This document shows, piece after piece, positions 24,210-31,767 of a DNA stretch of 64,000 nucleotides. A program made the translations under genes and the position numbers. The stretch is from Oscillospiraceae bacterium (GTDB taxonomy: Bacteria; Bacillota; Clostridia; Oscillospirales; Oscillospiraceae). The stretch's first letter is position 1. The number at the start of each line of letters is the position of its first letter. Below the pieces are notes generated by a model. That model was given only the letters and a program-made list of their open reading frames with translations, made no database searches and had not been told where the DNA came from. Location: contig JAAZCZ010000061.1 in the NCBI GenBank assembly GCA_012513005.1, positions 6,953-70,952 on the forward strand, read 5' to 3'.

Positions 24210-24985
24210 CACTCGAAGTCCACTGTACTTTCAATTATTTTTGCAAGTTCGGCAGGATCCAAGGAAGACCCGCCGATTAAACCGCCGTCTATATCGGGCT
24301 GCGCCAAAAGTTCAGCACAATTCTTAGAATTCATAGACCCGCCATAAAGAATACTGACAGAGCGAGCAGTTCTGGCATCAAAGTTATCTCTGATTACTGT
24401 TCGAATTTTCGCACAAACCTCTTGCGCCTGAATGGCAGTTGCAGTCTTTCCTGTTCCTATTGCCCATATAGGTTCATATGCAATGACGCATTTTCTGACA
24501 TCCTTTGCCTCTAAACCCGAAAGAGCTGCTTTTGTTTGGTATGTGACATAATCAAAAGTGAGTCCGTACTCTCTCTGCAATAATGACTCTCCGACACAAA
24601 TGATTGGCGTCACGCCTGCAGATAAAAGCTTTTTAACTTTTGCAGATACCTGAAAATCAGTCTCGTTGTGGTATTGTCTTCTCTCTGAGTGCCCTACAAT
24701 ACAGTATCTGACTTCAATATCTGCCAGCATTGAAGCAGAAATTTCGCCGGTATATGCTCCAAAATCGTGTTCAGATACATCCTGAGCACCACAAACTATC
24801 CTTGTGTCTCTCATTGTGCGAGTAATGCTTGTGGCAAGAACAGCCGGGGCACAAATAACAGTGTCGCATGTTTTTGCTTTAGGCATTGCGCCTCTTAGCT
24901 CCTGTAAAAACGGGCGCACATCCGAGGCGAGTTTATTCATTTTCCAGTTTCCGGCAATTATTACCTTACGATACTTTCGGTTCAT
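24209..24985 (-). CDS. tpiA: Triosephosphate isomerase
   Basis: This enzyme interconverts dihydroxyacetone phosphate and glyceraldehyde 3-phosphate. The 258-residue product has the catalytic Lys in AGNWKMNK, His in VGHSERR, Glu in AYEPIWAIGTGKTAT (with the flexible loop), and the phosphate-binding ends YGGSMNSKN and GLIGGSSLD. I start at ATG 24985 with TTGGAGG six bases upstream; four extra codons upstream would overlap that site. It lies between pgk and gpmI in the operon. Confidence 0.97.
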   Translation of the reverse strand: MNRKYRKVIIAGNWKMNKLASDVRPFLQELRGAMPKAKTCDTVICAPAVLATSITRTMRDTRIVCGAQDVSEHDFGAYTGEISASMLADIEVRYCIVGHSERRQYHNETDFQVSAKVKKLLSAGVTPIICVGESLLQREYGLTFDYVTYQTKAALSGLEAKDVRKCVIAYEPIWAIGTGKTATAIQAQEVCAKIRTVIRDNFDARTARSVSILYGGSMNSKNCAELLAQPDIDGGLIGGSSLDPAELAKIIESTVDFE

Positions 24986-25002
24986 ATTAACCTCCAAATA
25001 TG

Positions 25003-26193
25003 TTATTTATCCAGTAAACACGCTATACCGGGCAAGTCTATACCTTCAAGAAATTCAAGCGAAGCTCCGCCACCTGTACTAATATGAGTAATTTTGTCGG
25101 CAAATCCCGATTTCTCAACAGCAGATGCTGAATCTCCGCCACCAACAATTGTAGTTGCGCCTGATTCAGCAACAGCCTTGGCAAGTGACATTGTGCCTCC
25201 GGCAAAGTTTGCAAACTCAAAAACTCCCATGGGTCCGTTCCAAACAATAGTTCCCGCACCAATAAGAGCATCACTAAATAGTTTGATTGTTTTAGGTCCT
25301 ATATCCATTCCCATCATGTCGCTTGGTATATCGCCTTCAATAAGGATAGGAGTAGAATCAGCCGAAAATTCTGTAGCACAAAGATTGTCGATAGGAACTA
25401 ATAGCCTAACGCCTTTTTCTTGTGCTTTATTAATCATCTCTTTGGCGTAATCAATCTTATCCTCTTCCAGCAGGCTTTTGCCAATCTCGATTCCCTCGGC
25501 TTTTAAGAAAGTGTATGCCATGCCGCCACCGATAATAATTGTGTCTGCCTTTTGCAGAAGATTATTGATAACACCGATTTTATCGGAAACCTTTGCCCCG
25601 CCCAAAACAGAAACAAAAGGTCTTACAGGGTTGTCAAGCGCTCTACCTAAAATCGATACTTCTTTTTCGACTAAAAGCCCGGCATATGCCGGCAAAAACT
25701 CAGAAACACCTGCTGTTGAAGCATGTGCTCGGTGAACTGTTCCAAACGCATCAGACACATAAACATCAGCAAGGGATGCAAGCTCTTTTGCAAAGGATGA
25801 GTCGTTCTTTTCCTCTCTCGGATCGAAACGGAGGTTTTCAAGCAATAATAATTCACCCGGCAAAAGGTTTTTTGCTTTGCTTTTAGCATCCTCTCCAATA
25901 ATATCTTCAGCAAATATTACATTTTGCCCCAGGAGTTCAGACAGCATTTTTGCAACAGGAGCAAGGCTGAGTTCCTTTTTCCACTCCCCTTTAGGTTTGC
26001 CTAAATGTGAGCAAGCAATTACAGCAGCGCCATTTTTCAGCAAGTGAGTTATTGTGGGCAGTGCTGCTGTCACTCTTGCGTTACTTGTGATTTCACCTGT
26101 TTTCTTATCAATCGGGACATTAAAATCACATCTTAAAAGTACCTTTTTTCCTTTTGGGTCAAAGTCGTTTATTGTTTTCTTGGAATAATTCAT
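25003..26193 (-). CDS. pgk: Phosphoglycerate kinase
   Basis: The enzyme transfers phosphate from 1,3-bisphosphoglycerate to ADP. The 396-residue product has RCDFNVPIDK, SHLGKPKGEW, LLENLRFDPREEKND, VSDAFGTVHRAHAS, the hinge VLGGAKVSDKI, NGPMGVFE and the C-terminal VGGGDSASAVEK with STGGGASLEFLEG. Length is typical. GGAGG lies upstream. Its start overlaps the end of trmL by four bases. The glyceraldehyde-3-phosphate dehydrogenase gene that usually precedes pgk is not here. Confidence 0.98.
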   Translation of the reverse strand: MNYSKKTINDFDPKGKKVLLRCDFNVPIDKKTGEITSNARVTAALPTITHLLKNGAAVIACSHLGKPKGEWKKELSLAPVAKMLSELLGQNVIFAEDIIGEDAKSKAKNLLPGELLLLENLRFDPREEKNDSSFAKELASLADVYVSDAFGTVHRAHASTAGVSEFLPAYAGLLVEKEVSILGRALDNPVRPFVSVLGGAKVSDKIGVINNLLQKADTIIIGGGMAYTFLKAEGIEIGKSLLEEDKIDYAKEMINKAQEKGVRLLVPIDNLCATEFSADSTPILIEGDIPSDMMGMDIGPKTIKLFSDALIGAGTIVWNGPMGVFEFANFAGGTMSLAKAVAESGATTIVGGGDSASAVEKSGFADKITHISTGGGASLEFLEGIDLPGIACLLDK

Positions 26194-26684
26194 ACGCCAT
26201 CCTCCAATTTCATATTTCCGAATTGTTTTAATCCTTTAAAGTTTTGCTGACGCAATGCTTCATATGCAAGTACCGCAGCTGCATTTGAGAGATTTAAACT
26301 TCTTGCATCTGTAATCATAGGGATTCGAATGCAGCGTTCGCGATACTTTTCAAGAAGCCATTTGGGCAGCCCGGCTGTCTCCTTACCAAACATAAATACG
26401 GTGTCCGAGCTAAAATCACAGTCATAATAACTCATTGGAGCCTTTGTCGTTGCAAGCCAAAGATTATCATCTCCATTTGCTTCAAAATATTCTTCAATAT
26501 TGTTATATATTTTAATTTTAAGCAAATGCCAGTAATCCAAGCCGGCTCTTTTTAATGATTTGTCTGAAATATCAAATCCCAAAGGCTTAATAAGATGAAG
26601 AGCTGCATGAGTACACGCACATGTTCTCGCTATTGCTCCGGTATTATTAGGAATTTCCGGTTCAAATAAAACTATATCTACCAA
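26190..26684 (-). CDS. trmL: tRNA (cytidine/uridine-34-2'-O)-methyltransferase TrmL
   Basis: This SPOUT-fold enzyme methylates the ribose of the wobble base in some leucine tRNAs. The 164-residue product has the family start VLFEPEIPNNTGAIARTC, the block LIKPLGFDISDKSLKRAGLDYW, FMFGKETAGLP and the knot IPMITDARSLNLSNAAAVLAYE. It is the first gene of the glycolytic operon and overlaps pgk by four bases. This arrangement looks like shared transcription rather than shared function. The promoter is about 46 bases upstream. Confidence 0.95.
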   Translation of the reverse strand: MVDIVLFEPEIPNNTGAIARTCACTHAALHLIKPLGFDISDKSLKRAGLDYWHLLKIKIYNNIEEYFEANGDDNLWLATTKAPMSYYDCDFSSDTVFMFGKETAGLPKWLLEKYRERCIRIPMITDARSLNLSNAAAVLAYEALRQQNFKGLKQFGNMKLEDGV

Positions 26685-26729
26685 GTGTTCTTCCCTGCCG
26701 ATTAATAATTAAAAAATTTTGCTTTAATC

Positions 26730-26758
26730 ATTTTACTACCAATTTTTGAACAATTCAA
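26730..26758 (-). promoter_or_regulatory. Promoter of the trmL-pgk-tpiA-gpmI-eno operon
   Basis: On the minus strand TTGAAT (26753-26758), a 17-base spacer and TAAAAT (26730-26735). Confidence 0.6.
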
Positions 26759-26923
26759 TATCAAATTGCCTAAAAATTCAATTTTTCATAATTTTATTGC
26801 GTATAATTTAACAGAGTATATTTTTAGTATAAACTATTTCAGGAAGAAAAATTTATAAAATCACAGACAAAAGATGTTTTGCCTAGAGCCTAAAAACTAA
26901 TAATAACTATATATAGATTTTAT

Positions 26924-26952
26924 TAGACAAAATTCATTAATCTTGCTATTAT
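26924..26952 (+). promoter_or_regulatory. Promoter of the FMN hydroxyacid oxidase-like gene
   Basis: TAGACA (26924-26929) matches the -35 consensus at five of six positions. A 17-base spacer leads to TATTAT (26947-26952), also five of six. The leader to ATG 27020 would be about 60 bases. Confidence 0.6.
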
Positions 26953-26966
26953 CTATACAAGTATAG
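26953..26966. promoter_or_regulatory. Perfect 14-bp palindrome over the transcription start, candidate operator
   Basis: CTATAC-AA-GTATAG directly abuts the -10 box of the hydroxyacid oxidase promoter and would cover the +1 site, the usual place for a repressor site. GntR-family repressors often bind short AT-rich palindromes like this; no regulator gene is adjacent. Confidence 0.4.
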
Positions 26967-27019
26967 TCAGATAGATTTAAACTAATTTTATATGCTAATG
27001 CATAATGGGAGGAAAAATA

Positions 27020-28039
27020 ATGGATTACAAGGAAATGCTAGAAAACGCTCGTGAAAAAATAGGGCCGCTATGTAAAGCATGCCCGGTTTGTAACGGTCTT
27101 GCTTGTGCCAACAAAATGCCGGGTCCCGGTTCAAAACAGCCGGGTAACGGGGCTGCAAGAAACTTTGATGCTTGGCAAAGAGTTTTTGTTAATATGGATA
27201 ATATTGCCGAAAACGTTGAGCCTGAAACAGCGTTTACTCTGTTTGGACGCGAATTTAAGATGCCTATTTTTTCAGCACCTATTGGGGCTCTACCTATGCA
27301 CTACGGTCCTGCTTATAATGACATCAGTTATAATGACCTGATGGTTCCAACTTGCGCAGAATTTGGTGTGGCTTCCTTAACGGGTGACGGAGTAGACCCT
27401 GAAGTTATGAAGAGATCTGCTAAAGCTATGGCAGCAGTCGGCGGAATAGGTATTCCCACTATTAAGCCTTGGAATAAAGAGGCAGTTTTTGAGAAACTTG
27501 ATATTCTAAACGAAGCCGGAATTTTTGCAGTGGCTATGGACATTGACGGTGCAGGCTTGCCATTCTTAAAAGCAATGAATCCTAATGCCGGAAATAAAAC
27601 TGTTGGAGAACTTAGAGAAATAATCTCATATGCTAAAATGCCGTTTATAATTAAAGGAATAATGACAGCTAAGGCTGCAGAAAAAGCTGTTGAGGCAGGT
27701 GCTGCAGGCATAGTTGTTTCAAATCACGGAGGCAGAGTTCTTGGGCAAACGCCTGCAACAGCAGATGTGCTTCCTGAAATTGTTGCAGCTGTTAAAGGAA
27801 AAACGGTTATTTTTGTTGACGGCGGTATTAGAACAGGCGTAGATGTTTTCAAGGCACTTGCTATTGGAGCGGATGCTGTTTTAATCGGCAGACCATTTGT
27901 TCCCGCAGCATATGGCGCAGATAGAGAGGGTGTTGAGCTCCTATTAAACAAGTACTTATCTGAACTAAAAGACACCATGAAAATGTGCGGCGCATCTGAC
28001 CTTGAAAGCATTAATTCCGATATGGTAGCAAAATTTTAG
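27020..28039 (+). CDS. FMN-dependent alpha-hydroxy-acid oxidase/dehydrogenase family protein with Cys-rich N-terminus
   Basis: The 339-residue TIM-barrel protein has the FMN-family C-terminal half: Lys in FIIKGIMTAKAA, the catalytic-type SNHGGR, VDGGIRTGVDVFKALAIGADAV and IGRPF. This places it with lactate/glycolate oxidases (LldD-like). It differs at the N-terminus, which has CKACPVCNGLAC, a four-Cys cluster that could bind metal. The tyrosine-bearing YQLY-like segment and the distal GRR of true lactate oxidases are not seen (VGGIGIPTIKPW and MDIDGAG instead). Substrate is therefore open. ATG 27020 follows GGGAGG by seven bases. It has its own promoter and a palindromic operator candidate. 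Confidence 0.85.
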   Translation: MDYKEMLENAREKIGPLCKACPVCNGLACANKMPGPGSKQPGNGAARNFDAWQRVFVNMDNIAENVEPETAFTLFGREFKMPIFSAPIGALPMHYGPAYNDISYNDLMVPTCAEFGVASLTGDGVDPEVMKRSAKAMAAVGGIGIPTIKPWNKEAVFEKLDILNEAGIFAVAMDIDGAGLPFLKAMNPNAGNKTVGELREIISYAKMPFIIKGIMTAKAAEKAVEAGAAGIVVSNHGGRVLGQTPATADVLPEIVAAVKGKTVIFVDGGIRTGVDVFKALAIGADAVLIGRPFVPAAYGADREGVELLLNKYLSELKDTMKMCGASDLESINSDMVAKF

Positions 28040-28056
28040 ATTCTTTTAGATTTGTC

Positions 28057-28085
28057 TTGATATTACTTGCTTGTTGTGGTATCAT
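28057..28085 (+). promoter_or_regulatory. Promoter of secG
   Basis: TTGATA (28057-28062), a 17-base spacer and TATCAT (28080-28085) lie 41 bases before the secG start. Confidence 0.6.
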
Positions 28086-28126
28086 TTAACAACATTTATT
28101 TAAGCACCGAAAGGAATTGAAGACAA

Positions 28127-28354
28127 ATGACCTTCGCACTTACAATTATACAGCTAATTTCGGCAATCACCGTTACCCTTGTTGTTCTTTTGCAATCCGG
28201 CAAAAGGTCCGGATTATCCGGGGCAATTTCCGGCGGTGCTGAAACCTTTCTATCGAAGGGCAAGGCTAAAACAATAGATGCCAAGCTGGCAAAAGCAACC
28301 AAATGGATTGGTCTTGTTTTTGTTTTGCTTACACTTTCGTTGCACTTTGTATAA
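28127..28354 (+). CDS. secG: Preprotein translocase subunit SecG
   Basis: SecG is a small auxiliary subunit of the SecYEG channel in the membrane. The 75-residue product has two membrane segments (about residues 3-21 and 55-73). Between them is the conserved loop VLLQSGKRSGLSGAISGGA, the family signature. An AAGGAATTGAAG ribosome site precedes the ATG. It is a single-gene unit with a promoter and a downstream hairpin. In many Firmicutes rnr and smpB follow secG; here smpB is elsewhere and rnr is not seen. Confidence 0.95.
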   Translation: MTFALTIIQLISAITVTLVVLLQSGKRSGLSGAISGGAETFLSKGKAKTIDAKLAKATKWIGLVFVLLTLSLHFV

Positions 28355-28423
28355 TCCTTGTTGATTTGCATATGAATTAGCAGAGAAAACCTCAAAAAAT
28401 CAATCTTAGCAATAGCCATTAAA

Positions 28424-28464
28424 AGCCTTCTGTGATATCATTATCATCGAAGGCTATTTTTTAT
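28424..28464 (+). terminator. Terminator of secG
   Basis: AGCCTTC (28424-28430) pairs with GAAGGCT (28449-28455) across an 18-base loop and runs into ATTTTTTATT. Confidence 0.6.
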
Positions 28465-28509
28465 TCATAAATGTTAATTCACTGATAATAGGAAGCATGG
28501 TGTCAGATA

Positions 28510-30741
28510 ATGAAAGCAACTAATTTAAGCGACCAAAGCAATATTCAGCATAATTCTGTTGCGGAAAAATCTGCCGACAATAATAATATGCCTGACACGG
28601 AGCGGCTTCAGCATAATGCAGAGGCTAAAGAGAATGCCGAAAAAGCAGATGACAATATAGATAAAAAGAATAGTGAAAGCTTAGCTAAAAATGCTGAAGT
28701 TATTGAAGCTGTTGCTTTAAATTCTTCTGATGAAACCTTGCTGACTAATGAGGAAATCACTTCAACGCAAGGTGCAGATATAGATACTGCCAAAGATAAT
28801 ACTGCAGAAGAAATATCAGAAGTAAATGAAGAAGCAAAAGCTACTATTGAATCTGAAACGGAGCCTAACACTGCACCTACTTTAATTTCAAAAATTCAAA
28901 TCCTTTTTGAGCGCTTTAGCAAGCACTTTGCAGAAAAAACTCTATTGCTTATATCTCTTATATTTGTTACAACTTTTGCATTATGCGGAACCGTATTTGG
29001 TATTTATGTTGAGAGTATAAAAACAATATTTCCTAATGTAGTTGTTGAAGGAGAGCATCTGGGCAATTTAAGCAAAGAAGCAGCCCTTGAACTTCTGATA
29101 AATGCAGGATGGAATGATAAATCAAACGCACAGAAACTTATTACCATAAAACTTCCTTTAGAACAAAAAATAAAAATTTCTGCTAATAATGTCAGCGCTA
29201 CTTTTGATGTACAGGATATTGTAGATGTTGCATATTCATTCGGGCATTCAGGAAACTTCTTTTCTAATCAGATTTCATACTTAAAAAGTATTATTAAACA
29301 AGTTGAATTCAGTGTTCCTATTAATCCCGATACCGAAGTGATAAGAAATCTACTTGCTCCCGAGCTCCAAGGTCTTAAAAAGATAATGACAGGCTCCTGG
29401 TCTGACTATGTTGATGAGAATATTTTAGTATTCAAAGGTGCAAAGACAGTTGAGATTGATGAAGATGAACTGGTCGAAATAATTGCACGTCGTTTTAAGA
29501 ATCGTGATTACGGAGAGTTTGTGTATGAGCCTAAAATTGAAGGCTCTGATGAGTTTGATTTCTCGGCATTACACGAGTCTTTGTTTTCTGAGTCAAAAGA
29601 TGCCTATTATGACGATGAGCAAAAAACAGTTATTCCCTCAGAAATAGGCGTTGATTTTGATATTGAAAATGCTAAAGCATTGTGGGAAAAGGCTTCTTTA
29701 GGCGAAACAATAAAAATACCAATAATAATAACAGAACCTGCGGTAACAACAGAGCTGCTTGAACAAAGACTAAGAGAAAATCCTGCAAAAATAAATACGA
29801 CAGGTACAACAAATAATAATGGGTATAATCCTGATATAGCACCTAAGTTAAACGAAAACTACACTTTTAACGATGTTCTTGGAACTCAGACTACTTCTTT
29901 TGCCGGAAGCCCAGCCGGTAGAATAACAAATATACAGCTTGCCGCTGCGCTTATTAACGGGAAAATACTTTATCCTAATGAAAGATTTTCATTCAACGGA
30001 ACTGTAGGGCAACGCACCGCCGGTAGAGGCTTTCAATATGGTGGTGCTTATGTAGGTGGTCAGGTAGTAGCGGCTATAGGTGGTGGTATTTGTCAGGTTT
30101 CATCGACTTTGTATAATGGTGCACTTCTTGCAAACCTTAGAATAAATTCACGCACGTGTCATTCATTTTCAGTTAGCTATCTTCCCCCGGGGCTTGACGC
30201 AACCGTTAGTTGGGGCTGGCCGGATTTTATGTTTACAAACAGCAGAAATTATCCCGTTAAAATAGCCGCTTCCGTTAATTTAGGAAACAGTACTTTGACT
30301 GTGAGCATTTTAGGAACCGATGAAGATGGCTCTTATGTAAAAATGACCTATGCAGTTTGGGGAGATTCTATTCGTGAAGCAGTTACCTACCGGAATGTTT
30401 ATGACAAGAATAATAATCTGCTAAGTCAAACAAGAGAAGCTTACAGCAAATATTATCCTCACCCGGATGAACCTACAGAGCCGGAAGAGCCGGAACCCAC
30501 GCCTACTCCGACTCCAACGCCAACACCTACTCCGACTCCAACGCCCACACCTACTCCGACTCCAACTGCTACGCCCACTCCGTCGCCAACGATATCACCT
30601 GTGCCCACGCCAAGCACTGAGCCTTCACCAACGCCTACATCGGACCCGGAGCCCGAGCCTTCACCAACGCCCACATCAGAACCGGAGCCTGAGCCGTCAC
30701 CTGTTGAAACACCGGTAGAAACGCCTGCCGAAACACCATAA
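28510..30741 (+). CDS. VanW-family cell-surface protein with Pro/Thr-rich tail
   Basis: The 743-residue product begins with an acidic, Glu/Asn-rich cytoplasmic segment (about residues 1-135) and crosses the membrane once (about 145-168). Outside the cell it carries peptidoglycan-binding-like repeats (PF12229 type). The VanW domain follows, from about residue 455, with PNERFSFNGTVGQRT, GGGICQVSSTLYNGAL and SYLPPGLDATVSWG. The last 90 residues are Pro/Thr/Glu repeats. VanW proteins are common in Clostridia and linked to the envelope, but their reaction is unknown. The ribosome site is weak (AGGAAG, 13 bases away). No vancomycin-resistance genes lie nearby. Confidence 0.9.
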   Translation: MKATNLSDQSNIQHNSVAEKSADNNNMPDTERLQHNAEAKENAEKADDNIDKKNSESLAKNAEVIEAVALNSSDETLLTNEEITSTQGADIDTAKDNTAEEISEVNEEAKATIESETEPNTAPTLISKIQILFERFSKHFAEKTLLLISLIFVTTFALCGTVFGIYVESIKTIFPNVVVEGEHLGNLSKEAALELLINAGWNDKSNAQKLITIKLPLEQKIKISANNVSATFDVQDIVDVAYSFGHSGNFFSNQISYLKSIIKQVEFSVPINPDTEVIRNLLAPELQGLKKIMTGSWSDYVDENILVFKGAKTVEIDEDELVEIIARRFKNRDYGEFVYEPKIEGSDEFDFSALHESLFSESKDAYYDDEQKTVIPSEIGVDFDIENAKALWEKASLGETIKIPIIITEPAVTTELLEQRLRENPAKINTTGTTNNNGYNPDIAPKLNENYTFNDVLGTQTTSFAGSPAGRITNIQLAAALINGKILYPNERFSFNGTVGQRTAGRGFQYGGAYVGGQVVAAIGGGICQVSSTLYNGALLANLRINSRTCHSFSVSYLPPGLDATVSWGWPDFMFTNSRNYPVKIAASVNLGNSTLTVSILGTDEDGSYVKMTYAVWGDSIREAVTYRNVYDKNNNLLSQTREAYSKYYPHPDEPTEPEEPEPTPTPTPTPTPTPTPTPTPTPTPTATPTPSPTISPVPTPSTEPSPTPTSDPEPEPSPTPTSEPEPEPSPVETPVETPAETP
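30499..30570 (+). repeat. Three 24-bp tandem repeats encoding Pro-Thr repeats
   Basis: Three copies, at 30499-30522, 30523-30546 and 30547-30570, differ at only a few positions and encode alternating Pro-Thr in the VanW tail. Repeat number can vary by slippage. Confidence 0.85.
30619..30690 (+). repeat. Two 36-bp tandem repeats in the VanW tail
   Basis: The unit at 30619-30654 is repeated at 30655-30690 with few changes and encodes EPSPTPTSxPEP blocks. A partial third copy begins at 30691. Confidence 0.8.
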
Positions 30742-30761
30742 TTTTTATAATAACAAACAGC

Positions 30762-30786
30762 AAAGGGAGTGATTATCACTCCCTTA
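30762..30786. terminator. Hairpin between vanW and the UPF0340 gene
   Basis: AAGGGAGTGA and TCACTCCCTT form a perfect 10-base stem with a TTA loop between convergent genes. No clean T-tract follows immediately, though a T-run lies about 15 bases on. Confidence 0.6.
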
Positions 30787-30825
30787 AAATTATATATATT
30801 TTTTTAATATAATATTTGCTTGTTA

Positions 30826-31377
30826 CTACTTATACTCTGCTCTCGGACCCCCGATATATTTTGGCCTGCAAAAAGCTGCACAAACTCTGGCATTTCCAAT
30901 CTTGTTTGAACTTAGCCTTATCGGCACTGCAACGGGCTTTAAGTGCATTCCTATCATTGTGTCGCCAATATCAAGCCCCAAATCTGCCTTTACATTCTCT
31001 ATTGCTACCGGGTCAGAAAATGCTTCCCAAACTGCCGCAGCAAATGCTCCTCCAGCTCCGGGCTTAGGCACAACACTAACGGGCTCAAGTCCAAGTTTTA
31101 TTGCAGTTTCTTTTTCAACTATTAGTGCTCTGTTTAAGTGCTCACAGCACTGCGCAGCAAGCAAAATTCCTTTTGAATTAATTATAGGTATTATCTCATT
31201 TACAATCTTTTTTGCAGTTTCGGGTGATGAGCTTTTGCCTATTGTTCCTCCGATTACTTCACTACTTGAGCAACCGATTACCAACAAACGGCCATTCATA
31301 TGCTCATCTGCAATCCGTGGATGCGAAAGAAGTTCTGAAATAACTGCACGTGTCTCTAATATAATATTATCCTCCAT
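30826..31377 (-). CDS. UPF0340/TIGR01440 family protein (YwlG-like)
   Basis: The 183-residue protein matches the conserved YwlG family of unknown function. Landmarks are LLVIGCSSSEVIGGTIGKSSS near the start, AAQCCEHLNRALIVE, VVPKPGAGGAFA and MIGMHLKPVAVP. I start at ATG 31377, which has GGTGAT six bases upstream; a GTG four codons earlier is possible. It follows the arsC-like gene by 56 bases on the same strand and ends the run that starts at rpe. No function is proposed. Confidence 0.9.
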   Translation of the reverse strand: MEDNIILETRAVISELLSHPRIADEHMNGRLLVIGCSSSEVIGGTIGKSSSPETAKKIVNEIIPIINSKGILLAAQCCEHLNRALIVEKETAIKLGLEPVSVVPKPGAGGAFAAAVWEAFSDPVAIENVKADLGLDIGDTMIGMHLKPVAVPIRLSSNKIGNARVCAAFCRPKYIGGPRAEYK

Positions 31378-31433
31378 ATATATCACCACATTTTCAAATA
31401 TTAACAGCTAATTATAATTATAAGCATCTTATT

Positions 31434-31766
31434 TTATTTCCAGCTTTGCCAAACATCAGGGCAGTAACCAACTGTAGCAGATTTGCCGTTTCGGACTACC
31501 GGAGTTTTAATAAGGCTCTGGTCTTCAAACAATTTTTCAGCCCTAGCATTATCGTTAGCCAAATACTTATAAAGTGGATAAGATGCTGATGTTTCATCCA
31601 CTAGTGCCGAAAGCCCGACGCTGCTGAGCACAGATTTAAATTCCCCTAAACTAAGTCCATACCGATCCATATCTATCTTCTGAAAGGATATTCGGCGCTC
31701 TTTAAACCAGCGCTCCGCTTTTTTTGAATCAAAACACTTTTTAGCTGAAAAAATCTGTATGTTCAT
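31434..31766 (-). CDS. ArsC/Spx-family thioredoxin-fold protein
   Basis: The 110-residue product has the ArsC-family fold: NIQIFSAKKCFDSKKAERWF at the N-terminus and KTPVVRNGKSATVGYCPDVW at the C-terminus. The N-terminal active-site Cys is present. The second position of a CxxC pair is Ser (CFDS), as in glutaredoxin-type arsenate reductases rather than Spx. No ars genes are nearby, so arsenate reduction is not assured. I take ATG 31766, one base after the stop of the preceding aminotransferase gene (TAATATG); an ATG at 31787 is less likely. Confidence 0.82.
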   Translation of the reverse strand: MNIQIFSAKKCFDSKKAERWFKERRISFQKIDMDRYGLSLGEFKSVLSSVGLSALVDETSASYPLYKYLANDNARAEKLFEDQSLIKTPVVRNGKSATVGYCPDVWQSWK

Positions 31767-31767
31767 A

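Larger units (their letters stand above)
26685..27019. other. AT-rich divergent control region between trmL and the hydroxyacid oxidase gene
   Basis: This 335-base stretch has no supportable gene on either strand. It holds one promoter for each flanking gene and the palindrome at 26953-26966, listed separately. The middle part (about 26760-26920) is very A/T rich. It contains another TATAAT-like box near 26812, but I could not pair it with a -35. Confidence 0.7.

Noticed and set aside
30499..30690. Possible CRISPR array
   Set aside because: The repeats are directly tandem without unique spacers and are in a coding frame.
28510..30741. Vancomycin resistance locus
   Set aside because: VanW homologues are widespread in Clostridia, and no vanHAX, vanRS or vanY genes are present here.
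30459..30779. 106-residue antisense frame rich in Gly-Val-Gly repeats
   Set aside because: It is the reverse reading of the Pro-Thr repeat DNA in the VanW gene.
31434..31766. Arsenate resistance gene
   Set aside because: It has the ArsC fold, but no arsB, arsR or acr3 is nearby. The call is kept at family level.
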